From the NCBI RefSeq assembly GCF_022429625.1, contig NZ_CP092483.1, positions 930,001-994,000 on the forward strand: a stretch of DNA of 64,000 bases, written 5' to 3'. This document shows positions 53,604 to 62,873 of the stretch, in pieces (the stretch's first letter is position 1; every line of letters begins with the position of its first letter). The notes beneath the pieces were generated by a model, which searched no databases, was not told where the DNA came from, and saw nothing but the letters and a program-made list of their open reading frames with translations. The position numbers and the translations under genes are program-made. The DNA is from Devosia lacusdianchii (GTDB lineage: Bacteria; Pseudomonadota; Alphaproteobacteria; Rhizobiales; Devosiaceae).

Positions 53604-55700
53604 ATGATCTCGAAGTACAACCGGCTCGCCATTGGCGGGCTGTTGCTCAGTGTTTCAGCCATAGCGGCACAGGCTGAGACAATCACCCCGACCACGCCAC
53701 CGGACCCGCCGGTATTCGAGGCGCAGAGCGTGCCGAACTTTGTCGGCGTCAAGGATATGTTCGAGTTCAAGGCGCTGGCCGAGTACCGCGAACCTGATTG
53801 GATCACCGAGAACTTCGTCGCATCCGGCAAACTGCCGCCAGTGGCCGAGCGCCTGCCCGAGCAACCGCTGGTCTACAAGACCGCCAACATGCCGGACGGC
53901 GTCGGCGTTTATGGCGACGTGATGCGCCACGTTATCGGCGGCCGTCCGGAGGGCTGGAACTACAGCGCCGGGCAGAGCCAGGGCTGGGGCGGCATCGACA
54001 TCGGCCTGTCTGAGTGCCTGACGCGCACTGGCCCGCTATTCCAGGTCAAGGCCGATGAGCTGGAGCCGCTGCCGAACCTGGCGCAGAGCTGGGAGTGGTC
54101 GGAGGATGGCCACCAACTGACGATGCATCTCATCAAGGGCGCCAAATGGTCCGACGGAGTACTCTTCACGTCCGAAGACGCCATGTTCTATTGGGAGGAC
54201 AACGTCCTTGATCCCAATGTGAGCCCGCTCAACGGCGCCACGCCCGAAACCTTCGGCGAGGGCACGACGCTGGAAGCGCTGGACGAATACACGCTGTTGT
54301 GGACGTTCAAGGAAGCGTTCCCCAAGCAGTATCTCTATGCCATGTCTTACGGCACGTTCTGCCCGGGCCCGGCGCATATCCTCAAGCCGGAACATCCGAA
54401 ATACAACGCCGACAACACCTATGACGAATATAAGAACGCCTTCCCGCCTGAATACCTGAACATCCCCACCATGGGTGCGTGGGTGCCGGTGGAATACCGC
54501 TCCGAAGACATCGTGGTAATGCGTCGCAACCCCTATTTCTGGAAGGTCGACGAGCAGGGCAATCAACTGCCTTACCTCAATGAACTGCACTACCGGCTGT
54601 CCACCTGGGCCGATCGTGACGTGCAGGCGATCGCCGGCAGCGGTGACAACTCCGCCCTGGAGCAGCCCGAGAACTTCGTTGAATCGTTACGCGCTGCGGC
54701 CGAACCCGATGCGCCGGCACGGCTGGCCTTCGGCGCCCGTACTATCGGCTATACGCTCTATCCCAACCTGTCTGCCAATGGCTGGGGCGAGCCTGATGCC
54801 CGCGGTCAGGCGATCCGCGAACTCAATCGCAATGCCGATTTCCGTATTGCCATCAGCTCCGCGCTCGATCGCCAGGCACTTGGCGACAGCCTTGTACGTG
54901 GACCTTTCACCGCTATCTATCCGGGCGGCCTCTATGCAGGCACGACCTACTACGACAAGGAGTCGACGGTTTACTACCCCTACAATCCGGAGGGAGCAAA
55001 GGCGCTATTGGCCGGTATCGGCCTGGTCGATACGGACGGCAATGGAGTCCTCAACTTCCCGGCCGATACGGCCGACGTTGGCGGGCAGGACGTCGAAATT
55101 ACCGTTCTGGCCAGTGCGGATTATCAGACCGACAGATCGCTTGCCGAGGGTGTCGTTGCCCAGCTTAGCCACTTGAGCCTGCGCGTGATCCCGACCTACA
55201 AGCCGTCGAGCCAGTTTGATGCGACCCAGACGTCTGGGCAGTTCGACTGGACCGTGGTCCGCAATGGGTCGGAATTGATCGCGGTGGTGCAGAATACCGC
55301 ATCGCTGGCGCCGACCGGCCCGCGCACGGCTGTGGCGCACAAGGCAGGCTCTGATGGTACGCTCGACCTGCTGCCCTGGGAGCAGGAAATGGTGGACGTC
55401 GTCAACGGGTTCATCAGTTCCCAGGACGCCGGCGAGCGCATTGCCCTTATGAAGGCCTATCAGCGGCTCTACACGGAAAATGTCTACGGCATCGGGCTGA
55501 CGCAATATCCCGGCGCCGAGATCATCAACAAGCGCTTCGCCAACGTGCCGGCTGGCGTGCCGATCTTCATGTTCAACTGGGACGTCGACAACATGATGCG
55601 CGAGCGCCTGTTCGTGCCTGCTGACAAGCAACAGGACTATGAGCTTCATCCGGAAACGCTGCCCGGCGCGCCGGGTGTCGGAAACGGTCCAGTTTCGTAG
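53604..55700 (+). CDS. ABC transporter substrate-binding protein, family 5 (large type)
   Basis: 698 residues with a signal peptide (1-25, ending A-Q-A). The SBP_bac_5 fold is shown by L-A-Q-S-W-E-W-S-E-D-G-H-Q-L-T and G-A-K-W-S-D-G near residues 155-195. It is longer than ordinary DppA/OppA (about 530 residues), like the large binding proteins of Hyphomicrobiales. An AAGGAGG site lies just before the ATG. No permease or ATPase gene follows; the Dpp-type genes 5 kb away are on the other strand. It is closed by a terminator at 55757. Ligand unknown, peptide- or oligosaccharide-like. Confidence 0.93.
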   Translation: MISKYNRLAIGGLLLSVSAIAAQAETITPTTPPDPPVFEAQSVPNFVGVKDMFEFKALAEYREPDWITENFVASGKLPPVAERLPEQPLVYKTANMPDGVGVYGDVMRHVIGGRPEGWNYSAGQSQGWGGIDIGLSECLTRTGPLFQVKADELEPLPNLAQSWEWSEDGHQLTMHLIKGAKWSDGVLFTSEDAMFYWEDNVLDPNVSPLNGATPETFGEGTTLEALDEYTLLWTFKEAFPKQYLYAMSYGTFCPGPAHILKPEHPKYNADNTYDEYKNAFPPEYLNIPTMGAWVPVEYRSEDIVVMRRNPYFWKVDEQGNQLPYLNELHYRLSTWADRDVQAIAGSGDNSALEQPENFVESLRAAAEPDAPARLAFGARTIGYTLYPNLSANGWGEPDARGQAIRELNRNADFRIAISSALDRQALGDSLVRGPFTAIYPGGLYAGTTYYDKESTVYYPYNPEGAKALLAGIGLVDTDGNGVLNFPADTADVGGQDVEITVLASADYQTDRSLAEGVVAQLSHLSLRVIPTYKPSSQFDATQTSGQFDWTVVRNGSELIAVVQNTASLAPTGPRTAVAHKAGSDGTLDLLPWEQEMVDVVNGFISSQDAGERIALMKAYQRLYTENVYGIGLTQYPGAEIINKRFANVPAGVPIFMFNWDVDNMMRERLFVPADKQQDYELHPETLPGAPGVGNGPVS

Positions 55701-55756
55701 CAATCCTCCCACCAGGCAACGCCAGGCCCTGCCTCCCAGGGCCGCTTGGACAGGAT

Positions 55757-55788
55757 CCGAAGGGCGCATCAGCGCCCTTCGGTGTTTC
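55757..55788 (+). terminator. Terminator of the substrate-binding protein gene
   Basis: CCGAAGGGCGC-ATCA-GCGCCCTTCGG, an 11-bp perfect stem, followed by TGTTTCT. Weak T run but a clear hairpin right after the gene. Confidence 0.75.
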
Positions 55789-55894
55789 TGCGTCTCGATA
55801 CGCGTGCCCGATGCGTCCATGCTAAACCGCAAGATCGGTCGAGCATGCGGTGACCCTGGACGGCTAGATCAGCCCGTCACGGAGAACGAGACGA

Positions 55895-56779
55895 ATGACG
55901 GCGGCACTTCAAAACTACAAAGCCCGCATGCAGCGGGTTCTGGATCACATCGACCACCATCTTGACGATGGCCTGGATCTGGAAACGGTCAGCCGTGTTG
56001 CTGCCTTCTCGAAGTTTCACTTCCATAGGCAGTTTGCGGCGACCTTCGGGCTATCGGTATATCGCTATATCCAGCTGGCCCGCATGAAACAGGCGTCGAA
56101 CCAGCTGGCTTCCGCAGACACCCAAAGTGTCACGGATATAGCGATGGATGCCGGCTACGATGCACCTGATGCCTTTGCCCGCGCCTTTCGGCAACGGTTC
56201 GGGCAATCGCCGTCCTCGTTCCGCAAATCTCCCGATTGGGAGCCGTGGCTTGTGGCCCTCGGGCCTTTGGACAATGCAAGGAACAAGCTCATGCAGATCA
56301 TCTTCGACCATACTGACGTAGCAATCCGCGACGTGCCTCCGACGCCGGTGGCGATCATTGAGCATCGCGGCGACCGGGCCACGCTCGGCGACACCATCCA
56401 GCGCTTCAGGGCCTGGGGCAGGGCGGCGGGCCTCTCGGCCGAGACAAACCCGACCTTCATGGTCTTCCGTTCGGAACGGGAGCCTGCAATCGCGGCCGAT
56501 TACAGCATGGACCTCTGCGTCGGGACCGATCAGCCCGTCGCGGCGAGTGATGCCCCGATGAAAGCCGGCGTCATTCCCGGCGGTCGCTGCGCCGTGCTGC
56601 GCTACCCCGGCAACAGCAACAACCTAGAGCCTGCCGCGCTCTACCTCTATCGGGACTGGCTACCAGCCAGCGGCGAGGAAGCGCGGGACTTCCCGATCTA
56701 TTGCCAGCGCCGGCTCGCCTCCATCCCGGAAGTGCCGGCTCACGAAGTGGTGGTGGAGCTGTTCCTGCCGCTGAAGTGA
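55895..56779 (+). CDS. AraC-family regulator with GyrI-like effector domain
   Basis: 294 residues: AraC helix-turn-helix domain first (about 8-105; L-E-T-V-S-R-V-A-A-F-S-K-F-H-F and A-M-D-A-G-Y-D-A-P-D-A-F), then a GyrI-like/BacR effector-binding domain (from about 135). This order (HTH first) is that of the Rob/SoxS-type drug sensors. The domain binds small hydrophobic or cationic molecules. It is followed by the exported hydrolase gene (139 bp). Its target is not obvious. Confidence 0.93.
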   Translation: MTAALQNYKARMQRVLDHIDHHLDDGLDLETVSRVAAFSKFHFHRQFAATFGLSVYRYIQLARMKQASNQLASADTQSVTDIAMDAGYDAPDAFARAFRQRFGQSPSSFRKSPDWEPWLVALGPLDNARNKLMQIIFDHTDVAIRDVPPTPVAIIEHRGDRATLGDTIQRFRAWGRAAGLSAETNPTFMVFRSEREPAIAADYSMDLCVGTDQPVAASDAPMKAGVIPGGRCAVLRYPGNSNNLEPAALYLYRDWLPASGEEARDFPIYCQRRLASIPEVPAHEVVVELFLPLK

Positions 56780-56917
56780 CGCACCCGGAAGCGGCCCGTT
56801 CCCTTTCTATCACGAAGAGGGGATTGGCCGCTTTCTCGCGCCGGTCAGGTATTTTGGGCAGCTGTGTCGAATTCTCTCCCACCCGCTCGTCGTCAAGGCA
56901 GCAAGAGGAGATTACCA

Positions 56918-57826
56918 ATGCTGCGACGCACCTTCCTGTCACTGACTGCCGCGCTGGCACCGCTCATGGCGTTGCCTGCACTCGCCCAACCATCCGACCA
57001 AACCGCCGCCCCAGGAGTCGCCATGTTGCCCGCCCCATCCAAATCCGGCTACGCCCCGGTCAATGGCGTCGAAGTCTACTATGCCGTCTATGGCGAGGGC
57101 GATCCGGTCGTCCTGCTGCATGGTGGACTGGCCACAATCGACATGTTCGGTCCGAACGTCGCGCTGCTGGCCGAGGGGCATCAGGTTATCGCCATCGACC
57201 TGCAGGGACATGGTCATACGTTGCCCTTCGACCGCCCGATGAGCTACGAGGCCATGGCCGACGACGTTGCCGGCGCCATCCAGTATCTCGGTTTCGAAAA
57301 GGCAGATCTCATGGGCTATTCGCTCGGCGCAGGCACTGCCTTGCGTGTGGCGATTCAGCATCCTGATGTCGTGGACAAGCTGATCGTCGTTTCCGCGCCA
57401 TACGCGTGGGCTGGCTGGCACGATTACAACCAGCAGGGCATGCGCTCGATGACGCCCGATATGGCCGAGGGCATGAAAGGCACGCCGCTTTATGAGTCCT
57501 ATGCAGCCGTAGCGCCCGACGTGAACAACTTCCCGATCCTGATCGGGCAGGTCAACGCGATGATGATGCATGACTTCGACTGGTCTGCCGAGATCAAGCA
57601 GATCAAGGCGCCGACCCTGCTCATGTTCGCCGACTGGGACGCCGTGCGCACTAGCCACGTCGCCAGCTTTTTCGAGCTGCTGGGCGGTGGCCTGCAGGAC
57701 GCGCTATGGGATGGGTCGGGCATGAATGCCAACCGCCTGGCCATCATTCCCAACGCCACCCACTACAACATCTTCGCCGACACAAGGCCCGGGGAAGCCG
57801 CGATTGCTTTCATCGACGCCGAGTAG
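56918..57826 (+). CDS. Alpha/beta hydrolase with predicted Tat signal peptide
   Basis: 302 residues from ATG 56918 with an AAGAGGAG site. M-L-R-R-T-F-L-S-L-T-A-A-L is a twin-arginine type signal, so it is exported folded. The hydrolase fold has L-L-H-G-G-L (oxyanion), the nucleophile elbow G-Y-S-L-G-A, and the final histidine in N-A-T-H-Y. Substrate unknown (ester, lactone or epoxide). It has a good terminator at 57854-57882. Confidence 0.9.
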   Translation: MLRRTFLSLTAALAPLMALPALAQPSDQTAAPGVAMLPAPSKSGYAPVNGVEVYYAVYGEGDPVVLLHGGLATIDMFGPNVALLAEGHQVIAIDLQGHGHTLPFDRPMSYEAMADDVAGAIQYLGFEKADLMGYSLGAGTALRVAIQHPDVVDKLIVVSAPYAWAGWHDYNQQGMRSMTPDMAEGMKGTPLYESYAAVAPDVNNFPILIGQVNAMMMHDFDWSAEIKQIKAPTLLMFADWDAVRTSHVASFFELLGGGLQDALWDGSGMNANRLAIIPNATHYNIFADTRPGEAAIAFIDAE

Positions 57827-57853
57827 CAGGCGCCAACACAGTCGGAGCAAACC

Positions 57854-57882
57854 AGGCTCGGCCCCGCAGGGCCGAGCCTTTT
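57854..57882 (+). terminator. Rho-independent terminator of the alpha/beta hydrolase gene
   Basis: AGGCTCGGCCC-CGCA-GGGCCGAGCCT followed by TTT, an 11-bp perfect stem. Confidence 0.88.
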
Positions 57883-57927
57883 CGTTCGTCGCGTCCAAGC
57901 CAGCTCGACCGGCCGACTCCGGGCTTG

Positions 57928-57950
57928 TTAGTTACATTTTCAACTAATAT
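57928..57950 (+). promoter_or_regulatory. MarR-like operator and -10 box ahead of monooxygenase operon
   Basis: TTAGTT-N8-AACTAA (57928-57947), whose outer half-sites resemble those of MarR-type repressors of aromatic-compound genes, overlaps a TAATAT -10 box (57945-57950). No clear -35 is seen at the right spacing. No marR gene is in the window. Function inferred. Confidence 0.45.
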
Positions 57951-58020
57951 CCCGATCAAGGGCTTGGGGGCACTGCCTTCCGTCCCGCTGCCGTTACGAC
58001 CCCAATAGGAGCTTTACCCC

Positions 58021-58971
58021 ATGGCCAAGGCATTCGCGTCGCAGGGCGATACGCGTGAGAAGAGCGTTTCGTTCACCGAGATCGGGGCGGGCGTGTGGGC
58101 TTTTACCGCCGAGGGGGATCCCAATTCGGGTGTCATTATCGGCGACGACAGCGTGATGGTCGTGGAGGCCCAGGCCACGCCGCGCCTGGCCAACAGGGTG
58201 ATCGAAAAGGTTCGGGAAGTCACCGACAAGCCGATCAGCCACGTCGTCCTGACGCACTATCACGCCGTGCGGGTTCTTGGCGCTTCCGCCTTCGGCGCCA
58301 CTCAGGTGCTGATGTCGGACAGCGCTAGGGCCATGGTGGAAGAACGCGGCCAGGAGGATTGGGACAGCGAGTTCCAGCGCTTCCCACGTCTGTTCGAGGG
58401 TCACGAGAGCATTCCGGGCCTGACCTGGCCGACCACGACCTTCTCCAAATCGATGACCGTCTATCTGGGCAAGCGCCGGATCGAACTCATGCATCTGGGC
58501 CGCGCTCATACGGCCGGTGACATCGTCATCCAGGTGCCGGACCAGAATGTCATGTTCACGGGTGACATCGTCGAATATCACTCGGCCTGCTATTGCGGCG
58601 ACGGCCATTTCGGCGATTGGGGCCAGACGCTCGATGCCATCAAGGCTTTCGAGGTCGATGCCATCGCGCCGGGGCGTGGCGATGCGCTGATCGGTCCGAC
58701 CATGGTCAACAAGGCGATCGAGGCTACACGCGACTTCGTCCGCTCGACGTATCAGCCTGCGGCCCGCGTGGCGGCCAAGGGTGGAACGCTCAAGGACGCC
58801 TGGGACGCGGTTCGCGCCGTCTGCGACCCGAAGTTCGCCCACTTCGCCATCTACGAGCACTGCCTGCCGTTCAACGTGGCGCGGGCCTATGACGAAGCGC
58901 GCGGCATCGACACGCCGCGTATCTGGACCGCCGAGCGCGATCTCGCCATGTGGGATGCCCTGCAGAACTAG
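58021..58971 (+). CDS. MBL-fold protein with altered metal site, aromatic-operon type
   Basis: 316 residues with an MBL fold but a changed metal site: T-H-Y-H-A-V-R-V-L-G in place of H-x-H-x-D-H, and A-P-G-R-G where a C-terminal P-G-H-G is usual. A-H-T-A-G-D and T-G-D-I-V-E-Y are kept. First gene of a three-gene operon with an FAD monooxygenase and DUF2783; I recall this trio from other alphaproteobacterial genomes. It may be a lactonase-like or thioesterase-like enzyme using fewer metals, or a non-enzymatic member. Confidence 0.88.
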   Translation: MAKAFASQGDTREKSVSFTEIGAGVWAFTAEGDPNSGVIIGDDSVMVVEAQATPRLANRVIEKVREVTDKPISHVVLTHYHAVRVLGASAFGATQVLMSDSARAMVEERGQEDWDSEFQRFPRLFEGHESIPGLTWPTTTFSKSMTVYLGKRRIELMHLGRAHTAGDIVIQVPDQNVMFTGDIVEYHSACYCGDGHFGDWGQTLDAIKAFEVDAIAPGRGDALIGPTMVNKAIEATRDFVRSTYQPAARVAAKGGTLKDAWDAVRAVCDPKFAHFAIYEHCLPFNVARAYDEARGIDTPRIWTAERDLAMWDALQN

Positions 58972-58988
58972 AGCGGCCAGGGGGGACC

Positions 58989-60602
58989 ATGCCAGCCTAC
59001 GAACATGTGCCGTTTGATTATGTCCGGCCGCCTGAGCTTGACGGCGGCAGGAGCGAGACACCGGTTGCCATTGTCGGCGCTGGTCCGGTTGGCCTTACGC
59101 TGGCGCTCGATCTGGCGCAGCGCGGCATCAAATGCGCCGTGCTCGATGACAACAATGTCGTTTCGGTCGGCTCGCGCGCCATCTGCTGGGCCAAGCGGAC
59201 GCTCGAAATCTTCGACAGGCTTGGCGTTGGCGAGCGTATGCTGGACCAAGGCGTGACCTGGACCGTGGGACGGCTGTTTCACGGTGCCGACGAGGTCTAT
59301 TCCTTCGACCTGTTGCCCGAGCAGGGACACAAATATCCGGCCTTCATCAATCTGCAGCAGTATCTGGTCGAGCAACACTTGGTTGAACGCTGCCGGGAGT
59401 TCGCCGATCTCATCGACCTGCGGTTTCTCAACACGGTCGTTGGGCATGAGGAGACCGCATCCGGCGTCACCATCGAAGTAACGACGCCCGACGGAGCCTA
59501 TCGGCTGGCGGCGGACTATCTCGTGGCCTGCGACGGCGCCAATTCACCGACCCGGCGGCGTATGGGGCTTGAGTTCGAGGGGCAGAGCTTTGAAGAGCAG
59601 TTCCTGATCGCCGATATCGAGATGGACCAAAGCCCGTTTGGCGAGTCAGGGCGCGCCGAACGCTGGTTCTGGTTCGATCCTACTTTCCATGCCGGCAAAT
59701 CGGCGCTGCTGCACCAGCAGCCAAATTCGATCTATCGCATCGACCTGCAATTGAGCGCTGGTGTCGACGCCAAGCTGGAAGCCACCCCTGAGCGGGTGAT
59801 CCCGCGCATCCAAGCCATTGTCGGCGACAAGCCGTTCCGGCTTGATTGGGTCAGCGTCTACAAGTTCCGCTGCGCCAAACTGGCTCGTTTCGTGCACGGA
59901 CGGGTGATTTTCTGTGGCGACAGCGCGCATGTGGTCTCGCCATTCGGGGCGCGTGGCGGCAACGGCGGCGTGCAGGACGCTGACAATCTGGGCTGGAAGC
60001 TGGCTGCGGTGCTTGAGGGCTCGGCCGATGCCAGCCTGATCGAGAGCTACGATGCGGAGCGCGGTCATGGCTCCTCCGAGAACATTCTGAATTCGGCCCG
60101 CGCCACCAATTTCATGACGCCCAAATCGCCAATCGAGGCGCTGTTTCGCAGTGAAACCTTGCGACTGGCGCATGACCAGCCGTTTGCGCAGAAGTTGATC
60201 AATTCGGGCCGGCTGTCGCTGCCCTGCTTGCTGGAAGGCCATGGCCTGCAGACCCCGGGCGAGGCGCCGCTGCGACCGGGCTCGGTCGCGCTCGACCTGC
60301 CGCTGGTGGATGGCGGGTGGTTGGTCGAGCTGGTGCAGGGCGATTTCGTCTTGGTCGGGTTTGGTCCCGTGGCCTTGCCGGATGTGGCCGGCGTCAGACG
60401 CCTTGGTATCGATCAGCAGGGGGACTATCCCTGCCGGGCCAGCGTGGGCGGCTACGCCCAAGCGCGCTACGGCGTCGGCCTGGCCTACCTGTTCCGGCCG
60501 GATGGACATGTCGCGGCAGTGTTTGCTGAGCCAACGGCCGACCTGGTGAGCGCCGCTCGGCATCGCGCCTTGGGCGCACCGGATCGCGTGGAGGCGGCAT
60601 GA
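58989..60602 (+). CDS. FAD-dependent aromatic monooxygenase (MhpA/UbiH-like fold)
   Basis: 537 residues. The FAD-binding A-I-V-G-A-G-P-V-G-L-T-L-A is near residue 27, the D-G-A-N-S motif (V-A-C-D-G-A-N-S) near 185, and G-D-S-A-H-V-V-S-P-F-G-A-R-G-G-N near 320, all as in class A hydroxylases of phenolic acids. These insert an OH group into aromatic rings with NAD(P)H and oxygen. Starts 17 bp after the MBL-fold gene and overlaps DUF2783 by 4 bp. Substrate unknown; hydroxyphenyl-propionate-like compounds are the nearest guess. Confidence 0.93.
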   Translation: MPAYEHVPFDYVRPPELDGGRSETPVAIVGAGPVGLTLALDLAQRGIKCAVLDDNNVVSVGSRAICWAKRTLEIFDRLGVGERMLDQGVTWTVGRLFHGADEVYSFDLLPEQGHKYPAFINLQQYLVEQHLVERCREFADLIDLRFLNTVVGHEETASGVTIEVTTPDGAYRLAADYLVACDGANSPTRRRMGLEFEGQSFEEQFLIADIEMDQSPFGESGRAERWFWFDPTFHAGKSALLHQQPNSIYRIDLQLSAGVDAKLEATPERVIPRIQAIVGDKPFRLDWVSVYKFRCAKLARFVHGRVIFCGDSAHVVSPFGARGGNGGVQDADNLGWKLAAVLEGSADASLIESYDAERGHGSSENILNSARATNFMTPKSPIEALFRSETLRLAHDQPFAQKLINSGRLSLPCLLEGHGLQTPGEAPLRPGSVALDLPLVDGGWLVELVQGDFVLVGFGPVALPDVAGVRRLGIDQQGDYPCRASVGGYAQARYGVGLAYLFRPDGHVAAVFAEPTADLVSAARHRALGAPDRVEAA

Positions 60603-60817
60603 GCGACGCAAACATCACCAATGACAATCTGGGCGCGAGCCGGGATGAATTCTACAGCTTGTTGATGTCGGCCCATGAGGGGCTGAGCGAGGCGCATAGC
60701 CACGCGCTCAATGCCCGGCTAGTGCTGCTCATGGCCAATGAAATCGGCGATCTCGATCGACTGAAGGCCGTGATTGCGCTGGGTCGATCCTATGAGGGCC
60801 CGGAAGACCCCCCCTGA
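60599..60817 (+). CDS. DUF2783 small protein
   Basis: 72 residues, soluble, helical. S-A-H-E-G-L-S-E-A-H-S-H-A-L-N-A-R-L-V-L is what I recall as the DUF2783 signature. The ATGA overlap with the monooxygenase gene makes translation coupled. Its function is unknown, but it goes with this type of monooxygenase and MBL protein across many genomes, so an accessory or stabilising role is likely (inference). Confidence 0.85.
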   Translation: MSDANITNDNLGASRDEFYSLLMSAHEGLSEAHSHALNARLVLLMANEIGDLDRLKAVIALGRSYEGPEDPP

Positions 60818-60844
60818 GTTCAGCCAGGGCGGGCCTTCCACTCG

Positions 60845-61852
60845 TTAGGCGATGGCCGGACTTATCGCAAAGTGACAGGCGGTCGAGGCGCCGCCACCGC
60901 TCGGGAGGAGCAGCGGCGCTTCGCTGCGGCAGCGATCCTGAGCGATGGGGCAGCGCGTATGGAAGGCGCAGCCGCGTGGCGGATTCATCGGGCTGGGCAA
61001 CTCGCCCTTTAGTGCGACCCGCGGGCGCGCAGCCGCCCGATCCGGGTCGGGCAGTGGCGCTGATGCCATCAGCGCCTGGGTATAGGGATGGCGCGGGTTC
61101 GCATAGACTGTTTCGGCGTCGCCGATTTCCACGATCCGACCCAGATACATCACCGCCACACGACGCGAGATATGCCGAACGACCGAAAGATCATGGGCGA
61201 TGAACAGATAGGACAGGCCGAGGTCGCGCTGCAAATCCTGCAGGAGGTTGATGACCTGGGCCTGGACTGACACATCGAGTGCCGAAACCGGCTCATCGCA
61301 GATGATCAGCTTGGGACTGAGCGCCAGGGCTCGCGCGATGCCGATGCGTTGCCGCTGGCCGCCGGAGAATTCGCGCGGGTAGCGGTGGACATGTTCAGGA
61401 TTGAGACCGACCCGGGCCATGAGGTCCAGCACGGCCTTGCGCCGGCCGCCCGGCGGTTCGATGTTCTGAATGGCGAAGGGCGCTTCGATGATGTCGCCAA
61501 TGGTCTGGCGCGGATTGAGCGACGAATAGGGGTCCTGAAACACCATCTGGATATCGCGCCGCAAAGCCCGCAAGGCTGCGCCATCCAGACCGGTAATGTC
61601 CTGCCCTTCGAAAGTGATACGCCCGCTGGTCGCCGTCAGCAGCCGCCCGACGATGCGGCCGGTCGTCGACTTGCCGCAGCCGGACTCGCCGACCAGGCTC
61701 AGGGTTTCGCCGCGACCGATGCTGAAGCCGACGCCATCCACTGCGCGGATCGAGCGCTCCTTCCCAAACAGGCGCTTGCCGATCGGAAAGTGCTTGCTGA
61801 GATTGTCGACGGTCAACAGCGGGGGCTGCGTGGAGCTGGAAGCTGTGGTCAT
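60845..61852 (-). CDS. Dpp/Opp-type ABC transporter ATP-binding protein (DppF-like)
   Basis: 335 residues. Walker [10 protein letters not shown], signature F-S-G-G-Q-R-Q-R, Walker [12 protein letters not shown], and the C-terminal oligo_HPY extension with G-C-A-F-H-T-R-C-P. It forms an ATPase pair with the next gene, energising uptake of peptides or other organic substrates. It is last in the transcript dppB - racemase-like - dppD - dppF, and its start overlaps the dppD-like stop by 4 bp. Confidence 0.96.
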   Translation of the reverse strand: MTTASSSTQPPLLTVDNLSKHFPIGKRLFGKERSIRAVDGVGFSIGRGETLSLVGESGCGKSTTGRIVGRLLTATSGRITFEGQDITGLDGAALRALRRDIQMVFQDPYSSLNPRQTIGDIIEAPFAIQNIEPPGGRRKAVLDLMARVGLNPEHVHRYPREFSGGQRQRIGIARALALSPKLIICDEPVSALDVSVQAQVINLLQDLQRDLGLSYLFIAHDLSVVRHISRRVAVMYLGRIVEIGDAETVYANPRHPYTQALMASAPLPDPDRAAARPRVALKGELPSPMNPPRGCAFHTRCPIAQDRCRSEAPLLLPSGGGASTACHFAISPAIA

Positions 61853-62865
61853 GGCGTAGACTCGATGCTGGCAGGCAGGGGACGGGCGTGCTGGCGCGCA
61901 GCCTTGGAGAGGTGACAGCGAATAGCGTGGTTTGGCGCTACGTCATGGGCGTAGGGGGCCTCACTGGCGCAGCGGTCGCCGGTCACCTGGGCCGCAAAGC
62001 CGCACCGCTGCCGGAAGGCGCAGCCCTGTGGCAATGCGGCGAGCGCGGGTGGGGCGCCAGGAATGGCCGTGAGGCGTTCGCGATGCAGGTCGAGCCGCGG
62101 CATCGAATCCAGCAGACCCCAGGTATAGGGATGCGAAGGGCGGTAAAACACGTCGCGCACGCTGCCGGTTTCGACCGCGCGCCCCGCATACATGACCGCT
62201 ACGTCGTCGGCCATTTCGGCCACGACGCCGAGATCGTGGGTGATGAGGATGATAGCGGAGCCGAATTCGCGCTGCAGGTCCTTGAGCAGATCAAGGATCT
62301 GGGCCTGGACGGTGACGTCGAGGGCGGTCGTTGGTTCGTCGGCGATCAGCAATTGCGGATCGCAGCTTAGTGCCATGGCGATCATGACCCGCTGCCGCAT
62401 GCCACCGGACAATTCGTGCGGATAGCTGTCGAAGGTTCGCTTCGGGTCGGCCATACCCACCCGGTCGAGCAGGTCAAGGGCACGGGCGCGTGCCGCCTTG
62501 CCGCCGACGCGATGATGGGCCCGATAGGCTTCGATGATCTGGTCACCGACCCGGTGATAAGGATGCATCGAGGTCAACGGATCCTGGAAGATCATGGCCA
62601 TGCGGTGGCCCCGCAATTTGCGGAGCGCGGCTGGCGCGGCCCCGACAATCTGGGCGTCACCGATGCTGATCTCGCCGCTGACGCGGGCGCGCGGTCCATG
62701 CAGGCCAAGCATGGCCAGGCTCGCCGCGGTCTTGCCCGAGCCGGACTCCCCGACGATGGCCAGGGTCTTGCCGCGCTCGACCGAGAATGTGAGCCCATCG
62801 ACGGCCCGAACCAGCCCTTCTTCCGCCGGGAAATGCACCTTCAGGTCACGAACCGAGACGAACAT
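61849..62865 (-). CDS. Dpp/Opp-type ABC transporter ATP-binding protein (DppD-like)
   Basis: 338 residues from ATG 62865 with an AGGAG site 7 bases upstream. Walker A G-E-S-G-S-G-K-T, signature L-S-G-G-M-R-Q-R, Walker [12 protein letters not shown], and an oligo_HPY C-terminus with G-C-A-F-R-Q-R-C. It lies 8 bp after the decarboxylase-like gene and overlaps the second ATPase gene by 4 bp. Confidence 0.96.
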   Translation of the reverse strand: MFVSVRDLKVHFPAEEGLVRAVDGLTFSVERGKTLAIVGESGSGKTAASLAMLGLHGPRARVSGEISIGDAQIVGAAPAALRKLRGHRMAMIFQDPLTSMHPYHRVGDQIIEAYRAHHRVGGKAARARALDLLDRVGMADPKRTFDSYPHELSGGMRQRVMIAMALSCDPQLLIADEPTTALDVTVQAQILDLLKDLQREFGSAIILITHDLGVVAEMADDVAVMYAGRAVETGSVRDVFYRPSHPYTWGLLDSMPRLDLHRERLTAIPGAPPALAALPQGCAFRQRCGFAAQVTGDRCASEAPYAHDVAPNHAIRCHLSKAARQHARPLPASIESTP

Positions 62866-62873
62866 GCTGGCTC

